A stretch of DNA of 64,000 nucleotides from a virus: positions 1 to 64,000 of the IMG/VR virus record IMGVR_UViG_3300046804_004104; one strand, given 5' to 3'. Under the pieces are notes generated by a model, which saw only the letters and a list, made by a program, of their open reading frames with translations, made no database searches and was not told the DNA's origin. Of this stretch, positions 30,601-38,671 are shown piece by piece. Each line of letters begins with the position of its first letter. The first letter of the stretch is position 1. Position numbers and translations under genes: made by a program.

Positions 30601-32207
30601 ATGGTGACTCATTGGAAGTTAATTATACCCAAACAGATGGTCTTGGCGACAATTTAATTCTGACTATTCCAAATAATGTTGGGGTAATTTCTGCTTTTAA
30701 TTCACTATTGGTAGATAGAGTTCAAGGAACTTTAAATCAAAATTCTATTGATAGCCTATTCTATGTTGGTTCTGCAGGAACAACTCTTCTTTCTGGAGCA
30801 TCTGTAACCACAATAAATGATTTAACTGATGGATTACACTTTAAAGTCAGTCATAATAATCATGGAATGTATTCTTTGGTAGATAAAGTTACACTTTCTG
30901 GCATAGAACCAGATCAAAGACCAGAAACTTTAAAATCCTCATATAATTCAACATCTACAAGTAGTATTACCGTAAGTTCTGTAGGAATATTTACTAGTTT
31001 TGAAAATCTTCCAGTTTCTTCTATAAATCCTGGTTATATTTTAATTGATAATGAAGTTATTTCTTATACCGGAGTTGTTACATCAACTAATAGTTTGACT
31101 GGAATAACTAGAAATATTGATGAAACTATCTCAGGAAGTTATGGACTTGAATTCCCTGTGTTTAAGTATGAATTAAATGGAGTTTCTTTAAGAAGAATTA
31201 ATAAAACTCACAATTTCTCTGATTCCGATTTAGTTACTTATCCAACAGATTTGGATCATTATTACATTAAAGTTGGAATGAGTAGTAGAGGTCTTGATAG
31301 AACACCAACAAATGGTCTTGGCTATCCAGCTTTATACTTCAACAATGATAAATCTTGTGGATCTTATGATACAGTCCCATTGATGGGTTCTCCAAAGGGT
31401 CCAAAAGCCACACAAAATATACCTTTTAATGTTATCAGACCCAATTTCCAAACATTACTTCCACAAAAAACATCTATATCTGCAAAAGCAAGAACTTTTA
31501 GTGGATCCTCACCAGATAGTGATTTAACAGCATTTTTAGATCAGGGATTTGTTGATATATCACTAAATTCAAACAATGAATTTAATTCTCCAAGAATTAT
31601 TTGTTCTCAAATTAATGAAGAAACTTATTTATCAAATTTCCCTGGTAAAAAATCTTTTACAATGGAATTAACATTAACTAGTGAAGATGAAAAAGTCTCT
31701 CCCATGATTGATTTGGATAGAGTTAATTTAATTACTATTGCTAATAGAGTTAATTCTAAGGTTACAGATTATGCAAATGATCCGAGAGTTAATTCTTTAA
31801 GTGATGATCCTACTGCTGCAACTTATTTAAGTAATATAGTAGTTTTGGATAAGGTTGCAGATAATTTAAAAGTATTTTTCGATGCCTTTAGACATTCTAC
31901 AAATGATATTAGAGTATGTTATAGAATTTTTAGATCAGATGCTCCTACAACATCTCAACTTTGGCAATTGTTCCCTGGATATGATAATTTAGATGCAAAT
32001 TCACAGGTTATTAACTCTTCTAAAAATAATGGAAGACCTGATAAAAATATAGCAAATTCTATATTAGAAGATGATTTTAAGTCATATGAATTTACTGCGG
32101 CTAATTTACCACAATTCAATGGATTCCAAATTAAAATTCTAATGACTGGCACTAATTCTGCTTTTGTTCCAAAAATTAGAGATTTTAGAGTTATCGCAAC
32201 TATTTAA
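24693..32207 (+). CDS. Giant DUF4815-type virion structural protein, 2504 aa
   Basis: The N-terminus has FDDFDPTRNYQRVLFKPG and QARELTTLQSILQNQ, which I associate with the DUF4815 phage family, then IRGFFVDVFPQTVILDQYNN and ISPGKAYVKGYEVETL. A conserved coiled segment RMQDIARLEDRIRNIEYYTS lies at about 1114-1133, and WVDPLAQSFEVPDENG, typical of these virion proteins, at about 1670. Two shared repeat types occur later: GxGY repeats near residues 1940-1995 and an IDNEVISYTG module near 2110. The protein sits between gp8 and small virion genes, where T4 has gp9 and gp10, so a baseplate or fibre-anchor role is inferred. AGGAG-like GGAG lies 11 bases before the ATG. Confidence 0.85.
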   Translation: MAQNTNLNTSPYFDDFDPTRNYQRVLFKPGTPIQARELTTLQSILQNQVEKFGKHFFKEGQVVIPGNVAYDSEYTCVQIDPTHLGIPVSVYLDYLVGKRIKGETSGVFAKVERYITSEESENDNNTLYIKYQSSSETDFTNSKFVNGENLLVLENIDYGSGVIRLESSFATTIISNSTATGSAIKIEEGVYFIRGFFVDVFPQTVILDQYNNLPSYRVGLSIFEDIAVPSQANVDLFDNARGFSNFAAPGADRLRIVATLIKKSIDDFNDENFVELLRIENGIIKKVPKKQDTVSLINDELARRTNDESGDYYVKPFSIIAKESLNNKIGNNGVYNPGQLTKQGNTPSDDLLTLQISPGKAYVKGYEVETLITVNADLEKPRTTETVKDITVPFSLGNQVELNNVYGTLPVGFGTTSQVTLYSNRTVTPGLPSGIPIGVGRVYDLKLKNAGYANASTVFEASAYDLQTYTYLQLNATITLSRPAFVEGKNSSASGFLAVSATNTRQLVLYQTVGTFTVGEQLKVDGQDISRTVTAVRDYNLGDIRQVVGYVGTTTTFTADTVISNPIPLAPQGTSFTISAGSGGISTVTTSSSTFGVGINTGDIFVYTKSGQILPTYNRVTSVNTSAKSITVEATTNVSGVNSGGLPTSTTTLNDILKGTSALLNPRDSFFFVELQNSNISNVDISDGEIVYRKSYSVTVASNGLTATLESDTNISLEPFDEEDYSLVYSDGTIEPLTSGQFTITAARTLTLVNLSKNGAATLTATLRRRRLKSRKKIYNRCGVLDIRSSSSSSSGIGSTTLNDGLTYSQYYGTRVQDQRISLNIPDVIFVSGVFESSDTNDADLPKLEVVNLNANILNAVKGEMIYGETSNAMAMFVATNGTNQLEFVYANENTFIKGERILFGESNITAEINLLIEGDRNIVSDFTFDSGQRLEIADYSSIRRKSGVSAPTKRLKIVYNSYYIDANDDGNFVTVNSYDRERYSTELPAISFYRASDIIDLRPRVSPYNSTITPYSPFEFESRKFLPETNSTPYNFAKDKDLFLSYSYYLARIDKLYLNRYGEFFVSKGVPSLNPISPPVTDNALEVATITMKPYVYNVGDVTVQLSPHKRYRMQDIARLEDRIRNIEYYTSLSLLESDTKNLTLRDSQTQLDRFKCGFLVDNFKSVSAGSLGDPQHKCSIDTKEGLLRPQHYTTSLDLLLGSEAVIGTSNLSNPDADLRFVKDLGNPNTVKVGDIVCLKYTDVEFLKNSFATRIENVNPFAVVNWIGAIELNPATDTWIETRGTKRTVDQEGNYSTTIQQLGVDTNTGLSPIDWGAWETTWTGTQEISRQNMGSIYVGTQEVSRSVHRGGYQKGRGVPETTTINYRDQYTNFANVTTLTTTKQARQGIQYKVSERYDTVNLGTFVISTEVIHTMRSRNIEFIAKRLKPKTRLYAFFDNVDMNKYIVPKLIEIQMESGTFNIGEVVTGTVGTTSIRFRLATPNHKYGPYNQPEQIYTGNPYSPNQLIPTAYSTTSTILNVDTASLELQSASGFYGHVVANMQLKGETSKAIAKVTDVRLITDASGTLIGSLYIPNSKLQSTPSFETGTKTFVLTTSSTNSTIVGSTDSTADTKFTSSGLLNNTEEVTLRTRNANVERINRTEERTSTTQQTTLQAGTSFTNRTVSQTRWVDPLAQSFEVPDENGVFITKCDVFFKSKDTNSLPITMQIRTMQTGLPTQTIIPFGEVVLDPSQVNLSDDGKTPTTFTFPSPVYLESGNSYCVVLLSASNEYTVWVSRMGEEDVTTLNLPESQKIVVSQQPLLGSLFKSQNGATWDPSQLEDLKLTLYRAKFVTGSSTVRFYNPKLDVGNNQVVTLRPNPLDCISKSTLIGLGKSLTSSEVTGLTPGSPILQSNNSKFRSNLKSVVGSVGIGSTLTITSAGIGFTSTFKTYSNVNLVSITGSGFGAKINLSVQNGVAIAATVSIGGTGYAYGDSLEVNYTQTDGLGDNLILTIPNNVGVISAFNSLLVDRVQGTLNQNSIDSLFYVGSAGTTLLSGASVTTINDLTDGLHFKVSHNNHGMYSLVDKVTLSGIEPDQRPETLKSSYNSTSTSSITVSSVGIFTSFENLPVSSINPGYILIDNEVISYTGVVTSTNSLTGITRNIDETISGSYGLEFPVFKYELNGVSLRRINKTHNFSDSDLVTYPTDLDHYYIKVGMSSRGLDRTPTNGLGYPALYFNNDKSCGSYDTVPLMGSPKGPKATQNIPFNVIRPNFQTLLPQKTSISAKARTFSGSSPDSDLTAFLDQGFVDISLNSNNEFNSPRIICSQINEETYLSNFPGKKSFTMELTLTSEDEKVSPMIDLDRVNLITIANRVNSKVTDYANDPRVNSLSDDPTAATYLSNIVVLDKVADNLKVFFDAFRHSTNDIRVCYRIFRSDAPTTSQLWQLFPGYDNLDANSQVINSSKNNGRPDKNIANSILEDDFKSYEFTAANLPQFNGFQIKILMTGTNSAFVPKIRDFRVIATI

Positions 32208-32211
32208 AATT

Positions 32212-32454
32212 ATGTTAATACCTGTAGAAGGAAATAAAGGACTATTCAGAGATGAAAAATCTAGTGCTATTTTAAATTGCTCAGATTATGATTATCAAAG
32301 ATATTTGGAAGTTAAAAATATGAAAATGAAAGAAGTTGTTCAGATGAATGAAATGTCTGAGAAAATTAATGAAATTGATCAATTAAAATCCGATGTAAAT
32401 GAAATGAAAGATATGATGAAACTTATTCTTTCTAAATTAGACTCTAACTCATAA
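32212..32454 (+). CDS. Small coiled-coil virion-operon protein, 80 aa
   Basis: Starting at the ATG four bases after the preceding stop gives an 80-residue protein: MLIPVEGNKGLFRDEKSSAI, a CSDYDYQRYLEVKNMKMKE segment and a long helix with Met and Leu heptad spacing ending in MMKLILSKLDSNS. A longer version starting at 32164 would overlap the conserved end of the 2504-residue protein and is not favoured. The N-terminal R-D-x-x-S-x-A-I-x-N pattern followed by a coiled coil occurs in small phage proteins of tail operons. Its stop lies within a late promoter for the next gene. Confidence 0.7.
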   Translation: MLIPVEGNKGLFRDEKSSAILNCSDYDYQRYLEVKNMKMKEVVQMNEMSEKINEIDQLKSDVNEMKDMMKLILSKLDSNS

Positions 32455-32457
32455 ATA
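32450..32457 (+). promoter_or_regulatory. Late promoter CATAAATA
   Basis: CATAAATA matches seven of eight bases of TATAAATA and lies 20 bases before the 32478 ATG. It overlaps the stop codon of the small coiled-coil gene. It is one of the clearest late motifs in the window. Confidence 0.65.
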
Positions 32458-32477
32458 CTTAAAAACGGGTTCCAATA

Positions 32478-32810
32478 ATGGCGGCAAGGAATGTAAACTT
32501 AGTTCTTGAACAAGGGGTTGACTTTCAAGCCACCTTTACAATCAGGAACACCAATAATGCACCATTAAATTTAACTGGATATACGGGAATTTCTTCAATT
32601 AGGAAACACCCAACATCTTCCAATGCATATCCATTAACTTTAACATTTGTGGATAGATTAAATGGAAAGATTGCAGTTTCTATGGGGTATACTGCAACTG
32701 ACTCCATTGAAGGCGGTAGGTATGTTTATGATGTTATTCTTATTTCTCCCAATTCTTACAGATCCCGAGCTGTTCAAGGAAATGTTCTGGTAACTCCAGG
32801 GGTATCATAA
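32478..32810 (+). CDS. Small beta-sandwich-like virion protein, 110 aa
   Basis: A 110-residue protein of alternating strands: NVNLVLEQGVDFQATFTIRN, PLNLTGYTGISSIRKHP, GKIAVSMGYTATDSIEGGRY and VYDVILISPN, ending VQGNVLVTPGVS. The pattern of a fixed E-x-G-x-D-F strand, then a Leu-T-G-Y turn and a final GxxxVxP strand is that of small baseplate or fibre-attachment beta sandwiches in phages. I recognise it as a virion structural protein type of cyanomyoviruses. It is directly preceded by a late promoter, and its TAA overlaps the next ATG by one base. Confidence 0.7.
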   Translation: MAARNVNLVLEQGVDFQATFTIRNTNNAPLNLTGYTGISSIRKHPTSSNAYPLTLTFVDRLNGKIAVSMGYTATDSIEGGRYVYDVILISPNSYRSRAVQGNVLVTPGVS

Positions 32811-33487
32811 TGACAGATTACTTAGTAACGCTTAACGAACCTGGTCCCTATAGAATTGGTGTAGATTATGAGATTCCCACCAAATCTATTCAGTATGGAA
32901 ACATAATCCTTGATAACATCAATTCACAATTCACTGGAGTTGCTCATACTTTTGGTTTATATGCTAATGGCGATTCTTATGTTCCAATCAATGATCAACA
33001 ATTGATTGTTGTTAAAAATAATCTTGTAATGGAACCAATTGAAGATTATACTACTTCAACAAATAACATTATTTTTACGGTGGCTCCAAATCCTGGAGAT
33101 GATGTTTTTATCATAGCTCTCGCAACAACTGCAGATCTTACAAGAACTATTAATTATGTTATTGATAGTGGATCTATTGCAATGCTTGCAGGAAATAAAG
33201 GATCTCTGACTTTAGATGTGAGTGGAGTTATAGAATCGTTAGTAATTCTTTCGGATCAACAAGGAGATCTTACTTTAGATATAAAAAAATCAAACTATTC
33301 AACTTTTCCAACTTTTACTTCTATAGTTGGTGGAGTTTATCCACAAATGACCAACTCTAGAAAAGTGCGTGATGATAATCTTACAGGATGGGATACTACA
33401 TTAGTAGCTGGAGATATTTTGACCTTTGATGTTATTGCCGTAAACAATATAAATCGATTTCTAGTTTCTTTAAAATTAAAATTATAA
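32810..33487 (+). CDS. Virion structural protein, 225 aa
   Basis: An all-beta protein of 225 residues starting MTDYLVTLNEPGPYRIGVDY. The middle (QQLIVVKNNLVMEPIEDYTT, then a GDDVFIIALA strand) is the pattern of phage tail-fibre collar domains. The C-terminal part, with LTLDVSGVIESLVILSDQQG, then LTLDIKKSNYSTF and LVAGDILTFDVIAVN, resembles a domain I know from marine phage structural proteins. It overlaps the preceding gene by one base (TAATG) and is followed by a perfect late promoter that covers its stop codon. It is likely a small baseplate or fibre component; its exact role is unknown. Confidence 0.7.
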   Translation: MTDYLVTLNEPGPYRIGVDYEIPTKSIQYGNIILDNINSQFTGVAHTFGLYANGDSYVPINDQQLIVVKNNLVMEPIEDYTTSTNNIIFTVAPNPGDDVFIIALATTADLTRTINYVIDSGSIAMLAGNKGSLTLDVSGVIESLVILSDQQGDLTLDIKKSNYSTFPTFTSIVGGVYPQMTNSRKVRDDNLTGWDTTLVAGDILTFDVIAVNNINRFLVSLKLKL

Positions 33488-33490
33488 ATA
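33483..33490 (+). promoter_or_regulatory. Perfect late promoter TATAAATA
   Basis: TATAAATA, an exact match to the T4 late promoter, lies 43 bases before the 33534 ATG and overlaps the upstream stop codon. With the strong AGGGGAG Shine-Dalgarno sequence at 33519-33525 and the terminator at 34576, it delimits a one-gene unit, which suggests high expression of the 33534 product. Confidence 0.75.
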
Positions 33491-33533
33491 AAGATAGTTA
33501 TTAAAAATCATAACCTGTAGGGGAGTTGTTTAA

Positions 33534-34541
33534 ATGGCACTATTAGTTCCAAATATTGGAGAACTTGAGTCACTCAGATACTTGGTTGCACAGAACAACC
33601 ACACTGCAAGTCTTGCTGACCAGTCTCCCAGAAACCTAGTTTTAAAACTTTTCACAAGTAATACCACTCCAGCTGAGTCGGATGTACCTTCCGCTACCAG
33701 GTATTTTGAGCCATATGGAATTGGCAATACTAACGCTTATGGATATGCTCCTTATACAGGTTATCCATATTGTGTAAATAACAGAACAGATCAGACTTAT
33801 ACATCTCAGACAGGAATTCTCCTCAATGGATCTCGTTGGAGAATTAACCAAGTAGGTTCTGGAACAACAGCAACATACCCAGAACAAACTTTCACATTTA
33901 CTGGAGATGCTGGTGACATTTATGGTTATTATGTGACTAGAGCAAACAATATGCCTGTTGCTGTTCAGGGTGTTGTTCATGCAGCTACAGTTGGTATTGG
34001 AACTACTATTACCAAAGGAAATAACACAGACCCAACAATCGGTGTTATCGGTAATCAATATATTACAATCGATCCAGACATCAGTGTTGATGATTTGACT
34101 TTGGGGATGGTTGTAGGAGGAAATGCTGGTATCCAGACAGGTACGACAGTAATCGGTATTGATAGAGCTTTAAAAGTTGTTTACTTAGATAAAGCCCTTA
34201 TCGATAACATTCAGGTTGCTACTGACCCAAGTGTTGAATTCAGTTTTGGTAAAATGGTAAGATCTGGGCATCAATTGGTAGCTGGAGATGTTCTTTATAT
34301 TGCTGCAGGAGCAGGAAATACTACTCTAGTATCAAACACATATACAGTTTTTTCAGTTCCAAATGCTAATGAGTTCTATACCACGCCATCGTTGAACCCA
34401 ACTCTAAACACTGTAGCTGGTTTAAATACGGCTACTCTTTATAGTTCTGTTATGTATGCTGAGAGATTTACAAATGGTCCTTACACGATTCAAAACAACG
34501 GTGACCAAATCAAAATTACATTGAATGTTGCTCTTGACTGA
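33534..34541 (+). CDS. Abundant-type virion structural protein, 335 aa
   Basis: A 335-residue protein starting MALLVPNIGELESLRYLVAQ, with strand-rich sequence throughout (a GDAGDIYGYYVTRANNMPV segment, GQ-type turns, and a final INLNVALD-like strand written as KITLNVALD). There is no membrane span. It has its own perfect late promoter, a strong Shine-Dalgarno sequence eight bases before the ATG and a strong terminator after it. That makes a self-contained, probably highly expressed unit. Codon use is more balanced than in the giant genes nearby. I recognise it as a virion structural protein of cyanomyoviruses, but cannot say whether it belongs to the tail or head. A high-copy decoration or fibre protein is a reasonable inference. 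Confidence 0.7.
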   Translation: MALLVPNIGELESLRYLVAQNNHTASLADQSPRNLVLKLFTSNTTPAESDVPSATRYFEPYGIGNTNAYGYAPYTGYPYCVNNRTDQTYTSQTGILLNGSRWRINQVGSGTTATYPEQTFTFTGDAGDIYGYYVTRANNMPVAVQGVVHAATVGIGTTITKGNNTDPTIGVIGNQYITIDPDISVDDLTLGMVVGGNAGIQTGTTVIGIDRALKVVYLDKALIDNIQVATDPSVEFSFGKMVRSGHQLVAGDVLYIAAGAGNTTLVSNTYTVFSVPNANEFYTTPSLNPTLNTVAGLNTATLYSSVMYAERFTNGPYTIQNNGDQIKITLNVALD

Positions 34542-34575
34542 TTCTATCTAAAAATAGAATATTTGTTATGTGTGT

Positions 34576-34607
34576 GGGGATTGCTTTTTTATGGCGATCC
34601 CCTTTTT
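34576..34607 (+). terminator. Strong intrinsic terminator
   Basis: GGGGATTGC (34576-34584) pairs with GCGATCCCC (34594-34602), nine pairs including one T-G, and is followed by TTTTT. This is a textbook Rho-independent terminator 35 bases after the 335-residue virion protein. It ends the baseplate block and separates it from the recognition-fibre block. Confidence 0.85.
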
Positions 34608-34647
34608 CATAATGAATCCATAAAATTATTTGGTAGAATTATAAAAA

Positions 34648-37600
34648 ATGAGTAATGTCTATGTCTACGACTCAACAGTAACAGACATTTACTCGGAAGA
34701 AGATTTTGGATCTATTTCATCTTCGCCGAGTGTTAGCGAAGATTATCAACAAATAAGTGCAGTTGCAAATAATTTTGAAGATTGGTATGCAGTATCTGTA
34801 AGTTCTTCTCAAGTACCATTTGGATCTATTGGAAATATAAGTGCCGGACTTTCAAATGAAAAAACAACTTATAGTTTTGTTTCGGCCACAACAAACATTA
34901 CACTTTCATCCACACTTATTTCCAAGGTAACATTTACTTGGGATGGAAATGGTACATTATTTGAAATAGGAAGTGGATTAGAAAGAACGATATGTTCTTA
35001 TCTCACATCTGGAACGGTACGACTTGGATATAGTGAGGCGGGCATTAGTTCAGCTAATGTAAGTAGATCATTAGATTATAACGAAAGTTCAATAGTAGTA
35101 TTTACAAGTGAAGATTATGGTGTTGTTTCTGGAATAACAACCATATCAACATACTATGGCGACCTTACCGTAAATACAGTTACTCCAGAAAGTGGAAACG
35201 AAGATTACGGAAATGTTGTAGATCGTGTAACAGGATTTAGTACACAAACTACATATCCACTCACTCGTGGAGTAGCATTAACATTTGCAAGTCAGGGTTC
35301 AACTACTTATCCAAGAATATATGGAAGTGACTTTGTAACTGGTACTAGAGATAGTGGTGTAGGCGTTTCCACTACAGTACAGTTTAAAAATTATTGCAAT
35401 GCAGTCGGATTTGGAAGTAGTGTAACAGGAAAATATAAAACAGTTGATGATTATCTAGTAGTTTACTCTGCAAATTCTACTGGTAATTCATTTGTAACTT
35501 ATTTGCAATCATTACCTGATGGATCTCATCATTATGTAAATTTTGATACTGGTGTTGCATCTATATGGTCTTCTAAGTATGTTTTAAAGAATTCTTCAGT
35601 ATTAACTTCATTTACTCAATTAACTGAACAATATACATACGCAACATTTAATATTGGGGGGCAATTAGGATTAGTATTCAAATTACCTGATTATGTTGGA
35701 GAGTCTACAAACGGTGATTTAGGAAATATTAATCTTAATACTACACCATATAAGTTCCAAGAAATTACTTTAAGACCACCAAATCTTAGATTCTTCCCAG
35801 GACTTACAGGTCTTGGAACCGTCTATGTTGTAAATGGATTTAGTCCACAAGAGTCTTATCCATGGTTACCTGAGCCTGGAGTTGGTAGATCTTGGAGTTT
35901 CTCTAGAACATCATACCTTGGAAATGGAACACTATTTGGTCTATCTGGAGCTGTAGAATCATTTGGTGCAAATCCATTAGAAAATACTCAACTATTCACT
36001 GTATCTGGAATTTCTTCTACTGCAGAAATCCAAGTATATGGAATCAATCCAGGAAATCATTTATATCCTCGTCCACTGGATGTAAGTAGTGGAATCATCA
36101 CCGTAAGAAACACTGCACTAGTTCATCCATTTGTAGATTATACACCTCATTATGGTATTGAGAAAAATATTGGTGTTGGAACCACTGGTGTTAAACTTAG
36201 TGGAACCGCAACTTATAAGGATACTGATTCTTATGTTGGAGTTGGTACTTTCAGTTCTCTTAGTGGTGCTGCAGAGTCCATTACTAAAGTATATGATCTT
36301 TATGATTCTATAATTGTTGATCTTCAGGATTGGGGATCAATCACTCAGTTACCCCCATATAATGGATTTGATGATTGGGGTCTACTCAGCATTCTTTATG
36401 ATGGTACTGAAGTTTGGGGTCCAATCACTGGTTATGGATCTAGCACTACTATTCCATTTGGATTGTTTACAGTTAGTGGAAGAGCCATACTATCCTTTGA
36501 TAAGGGTCCATATACAGCTGATAGACCAATCTATACTCTTAGTGGAATTGCTTCTACAAGAGAAATTGCTGTTTATGGGTACTATGGTGATGATAGGAAC
36601 CCAGGAACAAGTGGTGTTATTACATTATCAGCAAATCTTGTACATCCAAATATTGATTATACACCACATTATGGTATTGAAGAAAATATTGGTATTGGAA
36701 CTACAGGAATTCAGATTACTGGAATTTCAACTGCCGTAGAAAGATTAATAGTCAATCCACCAGAGAATACCCAACTCTTTAGTTTCTCTGGAAGTTACAG
36801 TGATCTTCAGTTTAGTGCTAACACACCAGAAAATACTCAACTCTTTACTATTAGTGGATCTTTAGTAGAGAAGGATGTTGATTCTTATGTAGGAGTAGGC
36901 ACCTTAACAATCTCTGGAACAGCTCTAGAGGCTTATTCGGCACAAACTCCGGAAAATACTCAACTCTTTACTATTTCTGGACAAACCCTGGAGTCATATT
37001 CAGCTCAGACTCCGGAAAATACTCAACTCTTTACTATCTCTGGAGAACTTGTACATCCAAATATTGATTTCACACCTCATTATGGTATTGAAAAGAATAT
37101 TGGTATTGGAACTACCGGTATTCAGATTAGAATTGGAGTTGGATACGAGCCAGATAGTGAAGGCAATCCTCGTGATGCAAGAACATATTCAAATAGATAT
37201 CCAATTAATGATAAGGTTCCTGGAACAGGAATTGGTACTATTACCTTTGATCAGATAAGAGATCTTGCGAAGTATAGTCCATTAACTCCATATAAGGGAA
37301 GTGGTCTATTTGATATAGTTACAGGATTTAGTCCACAGGAGTCTTATCCATGGTTACCAGGTCCTGGAGTTGGTAGATCTTGGAGCTTTACACAAGCAAC
37401 TCATATTGGATCTGGGAATATTTCAATTGCAGGAATTGCTTCCACAAGAGAAATTGCTGTTTATGGTTATTATGGAGATGATCGTGATCCAGGAACATCT
37501 GGTCAGATTACTATTTCGCAACAGACTGAACCAAGTATTGAAAAAGAAACTGATTCTTATGTAGGACTCGGAACTTATACTTTAAGTGGAACTTCTATAA

Positions 37601-38664
37601 CCACCAGAAGAAGATCTTATCAAGGTTCTGGTCTAATTCCACTTTCAGGAACTGCTTTAGAAGTTTATTCAGCACAAACACCTGAGAATACCCAGCTCTT
37701 TAGTTTCTCTGGAACATCTTTAGAAGTTTATTCTGCACAAACTCCAGAGACCGAAGTTCTTTATATTATTAATGGATCCCTTGTCGAAAGAAAGACAAAT
37801 TCTTACAATGGTTCTGGGTCAATAGTTGCGACTGGATCTGCAACAACTAGAGTAATTCCCAACTATCCTGCAAGAGGATCCTTTAGATTTGTAAGACATA
37901 CTGTAGATAATGTCTATGATACTTGTGATAGTCAAGAGTTAACATGTGATAATCAAGATTCAGCAAATGTAAGATTTGTTGCGAATCCCGTTGAAAATAC
38001 CATCCTCTTCAATATTAATGGAATTGCATCTACAAGAGAAATTGCAACATATGCATATAGTGGAATTGGAACTCATGTAATTTCTGGATCTTATCAAAAT
38101 ATCAAGATTATTCATTCTGAATCTGGAATTGGTTCAATATTTATTACACAGATTTCTTCCCAAAGTGAAGGAGAAGTATATATTGGATCTGGAAGTCTGT
38201 TTACATTATCTGGTAGATCTGAATCTTATTCTGCACAAACTCCAGAATCTACAATTATTCTTCAAATCTCTGGATCTGCAACAACATCCGTAGAGTTTGA
38301 ATACTCTACCGTTGGTATCGGACTACTTACACTAAATGGAACTGCAACTACATTAGAGGTTGCTACATTTACTCAAATTGGATCTGGATCTATAACTCTT
38401 TCTGGTCAACTTGTTTATCCAGATATTATCTTTATTCCATCTCCAGATGGTTCCGGAACAATTAATATTCTTGGATCTACGAATGATTCTCTTACTAAGG
38501 CATACAAAGATACTTCAGGAAGTCTATTTGGATTCTCTTCGGGATTTGAATCATTCTCAAGATCAAATTATATTGGATTTGGAACAATTTATACAGAACA
38601 AATTTCCGCTGGATGTACTAATAACCCCTTCCAGATACCAAGAACTTATGTTGTAATCATTTGA
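34648..38664 (+). CDS. Repeat-rich fibre-like structural protein, 1338 aa
   Basis: A 1338-residue protein with no recognised domain but heavy internal repetition. Repeat A, about 21 residues with a PENTQLFTISG core, occurs many times and is in perfect 63-base tandem near 36946-37037. Repeat B, (V/N)DYTPHYGIE(K/E)NIG followed by GTTG, starts near 36121, 36643 and 37051. Repeat C, GFSPQESYPWLP then PGVGRSWSF, occurs near 35836 and 37325. Repeat D, GIASTREIAVYGYYGDD, occurs near 36546 and 37435. Repeats separated by short Ser/Gly strands suggest an elongated fibre. A CDSQELTCDNQD segment near residue 1095 holds two of the few cysteines. No clear late promoter or Shine-Dalgarno sequence precedes it. 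It lies between the terminator and the main fibre gene. Function inferred only from architecture. Confidence 0.8.
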   Translation: MSNVYVYDSTVTDIYSEEDFGSISSSPSVSEDYQQISAVANNFEDWYAVSVSSSQVPFGSIGNISAGLSNEKTTYSFVSATTNITLSSTLISKVTFTWDGNGTLFEIGSGLERTICSYLTSGTVRLGYSEAGISSANVSRSLDYNESSIVVFTSEDYGVVSGITTISTYYGDLTVNTVTPESGNEDYGNVVDRVTGFSTQTTYPLTRGVALTFASQGSTTYPRIYGSDFVTGTRDSGVGVSTTVQFKNYCNAVGFGSSVTGKYKTVDDYLVVYSANSTGNSFVTYLQSLPDGSHHYVNFDTGVASIWSSKYVLKNSSVLTSFTQLTEQYTYATFNIGGQLGLVFKLPDYVGESTNGDLGNINLNTTPYKFQEITLRPPNLRFFPGLTGLGTVYVVNGFSPQESYPWLPEPGVGRSWSFSRTSYLGNGTLFGLSGAVESFGANPLENTQLFTVSGISSTAEIQVYGINPGNHLYPRPLDVSSGIITVRNTALVHPFVDYTPHYGIEKNIGVGTTGVKLSGTATYKDTDSYVGVGTFSSLSGAAESITKVYDLYDSIIVDLQDWGSITQLPPYNGFDDWGLLSILYDGTEVWGPITGYGSSTTIPFGLFTVSGRAILSFDKGPYTADRPIYTLSGIASTREIAVYGYYGDDRNPGTSGVITLSANLVHPNIDYTPHYGIEENIGIGTTGIQITGISTAVERLIVNPPENTQLFSFSGSYSDLQFSANTPENTQLFTISGSLVEKDVDSYVGVGTLTISGTALEAYSAQTPENTQLFTISGQTLESYSAQTPENTQLFTISGELVHPNIDFTPHYGIEKNIGIGTTGIQIRIGVGYEPDSEGNPRDARTYSNRYPINDKVPGTGIGTITFDQIRDLAKYSPLTPYKGSGLFDIVTGFSPQESYPWLPGPGVGRSWSFTQATHIGSGNISIAGIASTREIAVYGYYGDDRDPGTSGQITISQQTEPSIEKETDSYVGLGTYTLSGTSITTRRRSYQGSGLIPLSGTALEVYSAQTPENTQLFSFSGTSLEVYSAQTPETEVLYIINGSLVERKTNSYNGSGSIVATGSATTRVIPNYPARGSFRFVRHTVDNVYDTCDSQELTCDNQDSANVRFVANPVENTILFNINGIASTREIATYAYSGIGTHVISGSYQNIKIIHSESGIGSIFITQISSQSEGEVYIGSGSLFTLSGRSESYSAQTPESTIILQISGSATTSVEFEYSTVGIGLLTLNGTATTLEVATFTQIGSGSITLSGQLVYPDIIFIPSPDGSGTINILGSTNDSLTKAYKDTSGSLFGFSSGFESFSRSNYIGFGTIYTEQISAGCTNNPFQIPRTYVVII
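36946..37037. repeat. 63-base tandem repeat inside the 1338-aa gene
   Basis: Identical 29-base tracts at 36946-36974 and 37009-37037 are spaced 63 bases, exactly 21 codons. They encode the TPENTQLFTI core. Further diverged copies lie at 36760, 36820, 37680 and 37740. Near identity of the DNA, not only of the protein, suggests recent duplication or ongoing recombination. Confidence 0.8.
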
Positions 38665-38671
38665 TTTATTA

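Noticed and set aside
32164-32211. Upstream ATG for the 80-aa coiled-coil protein
   Set aside because: It lies within the conserved end of the 2504-aa gene. The ATG four bases after that stop is more likely.
36760-37760. Regular repeats that could suggest a CRISPR array
   Set aside because: The repeats are in frame, encode a conserved peptide, have no unique spacers of constant size, and no cas gene is near.
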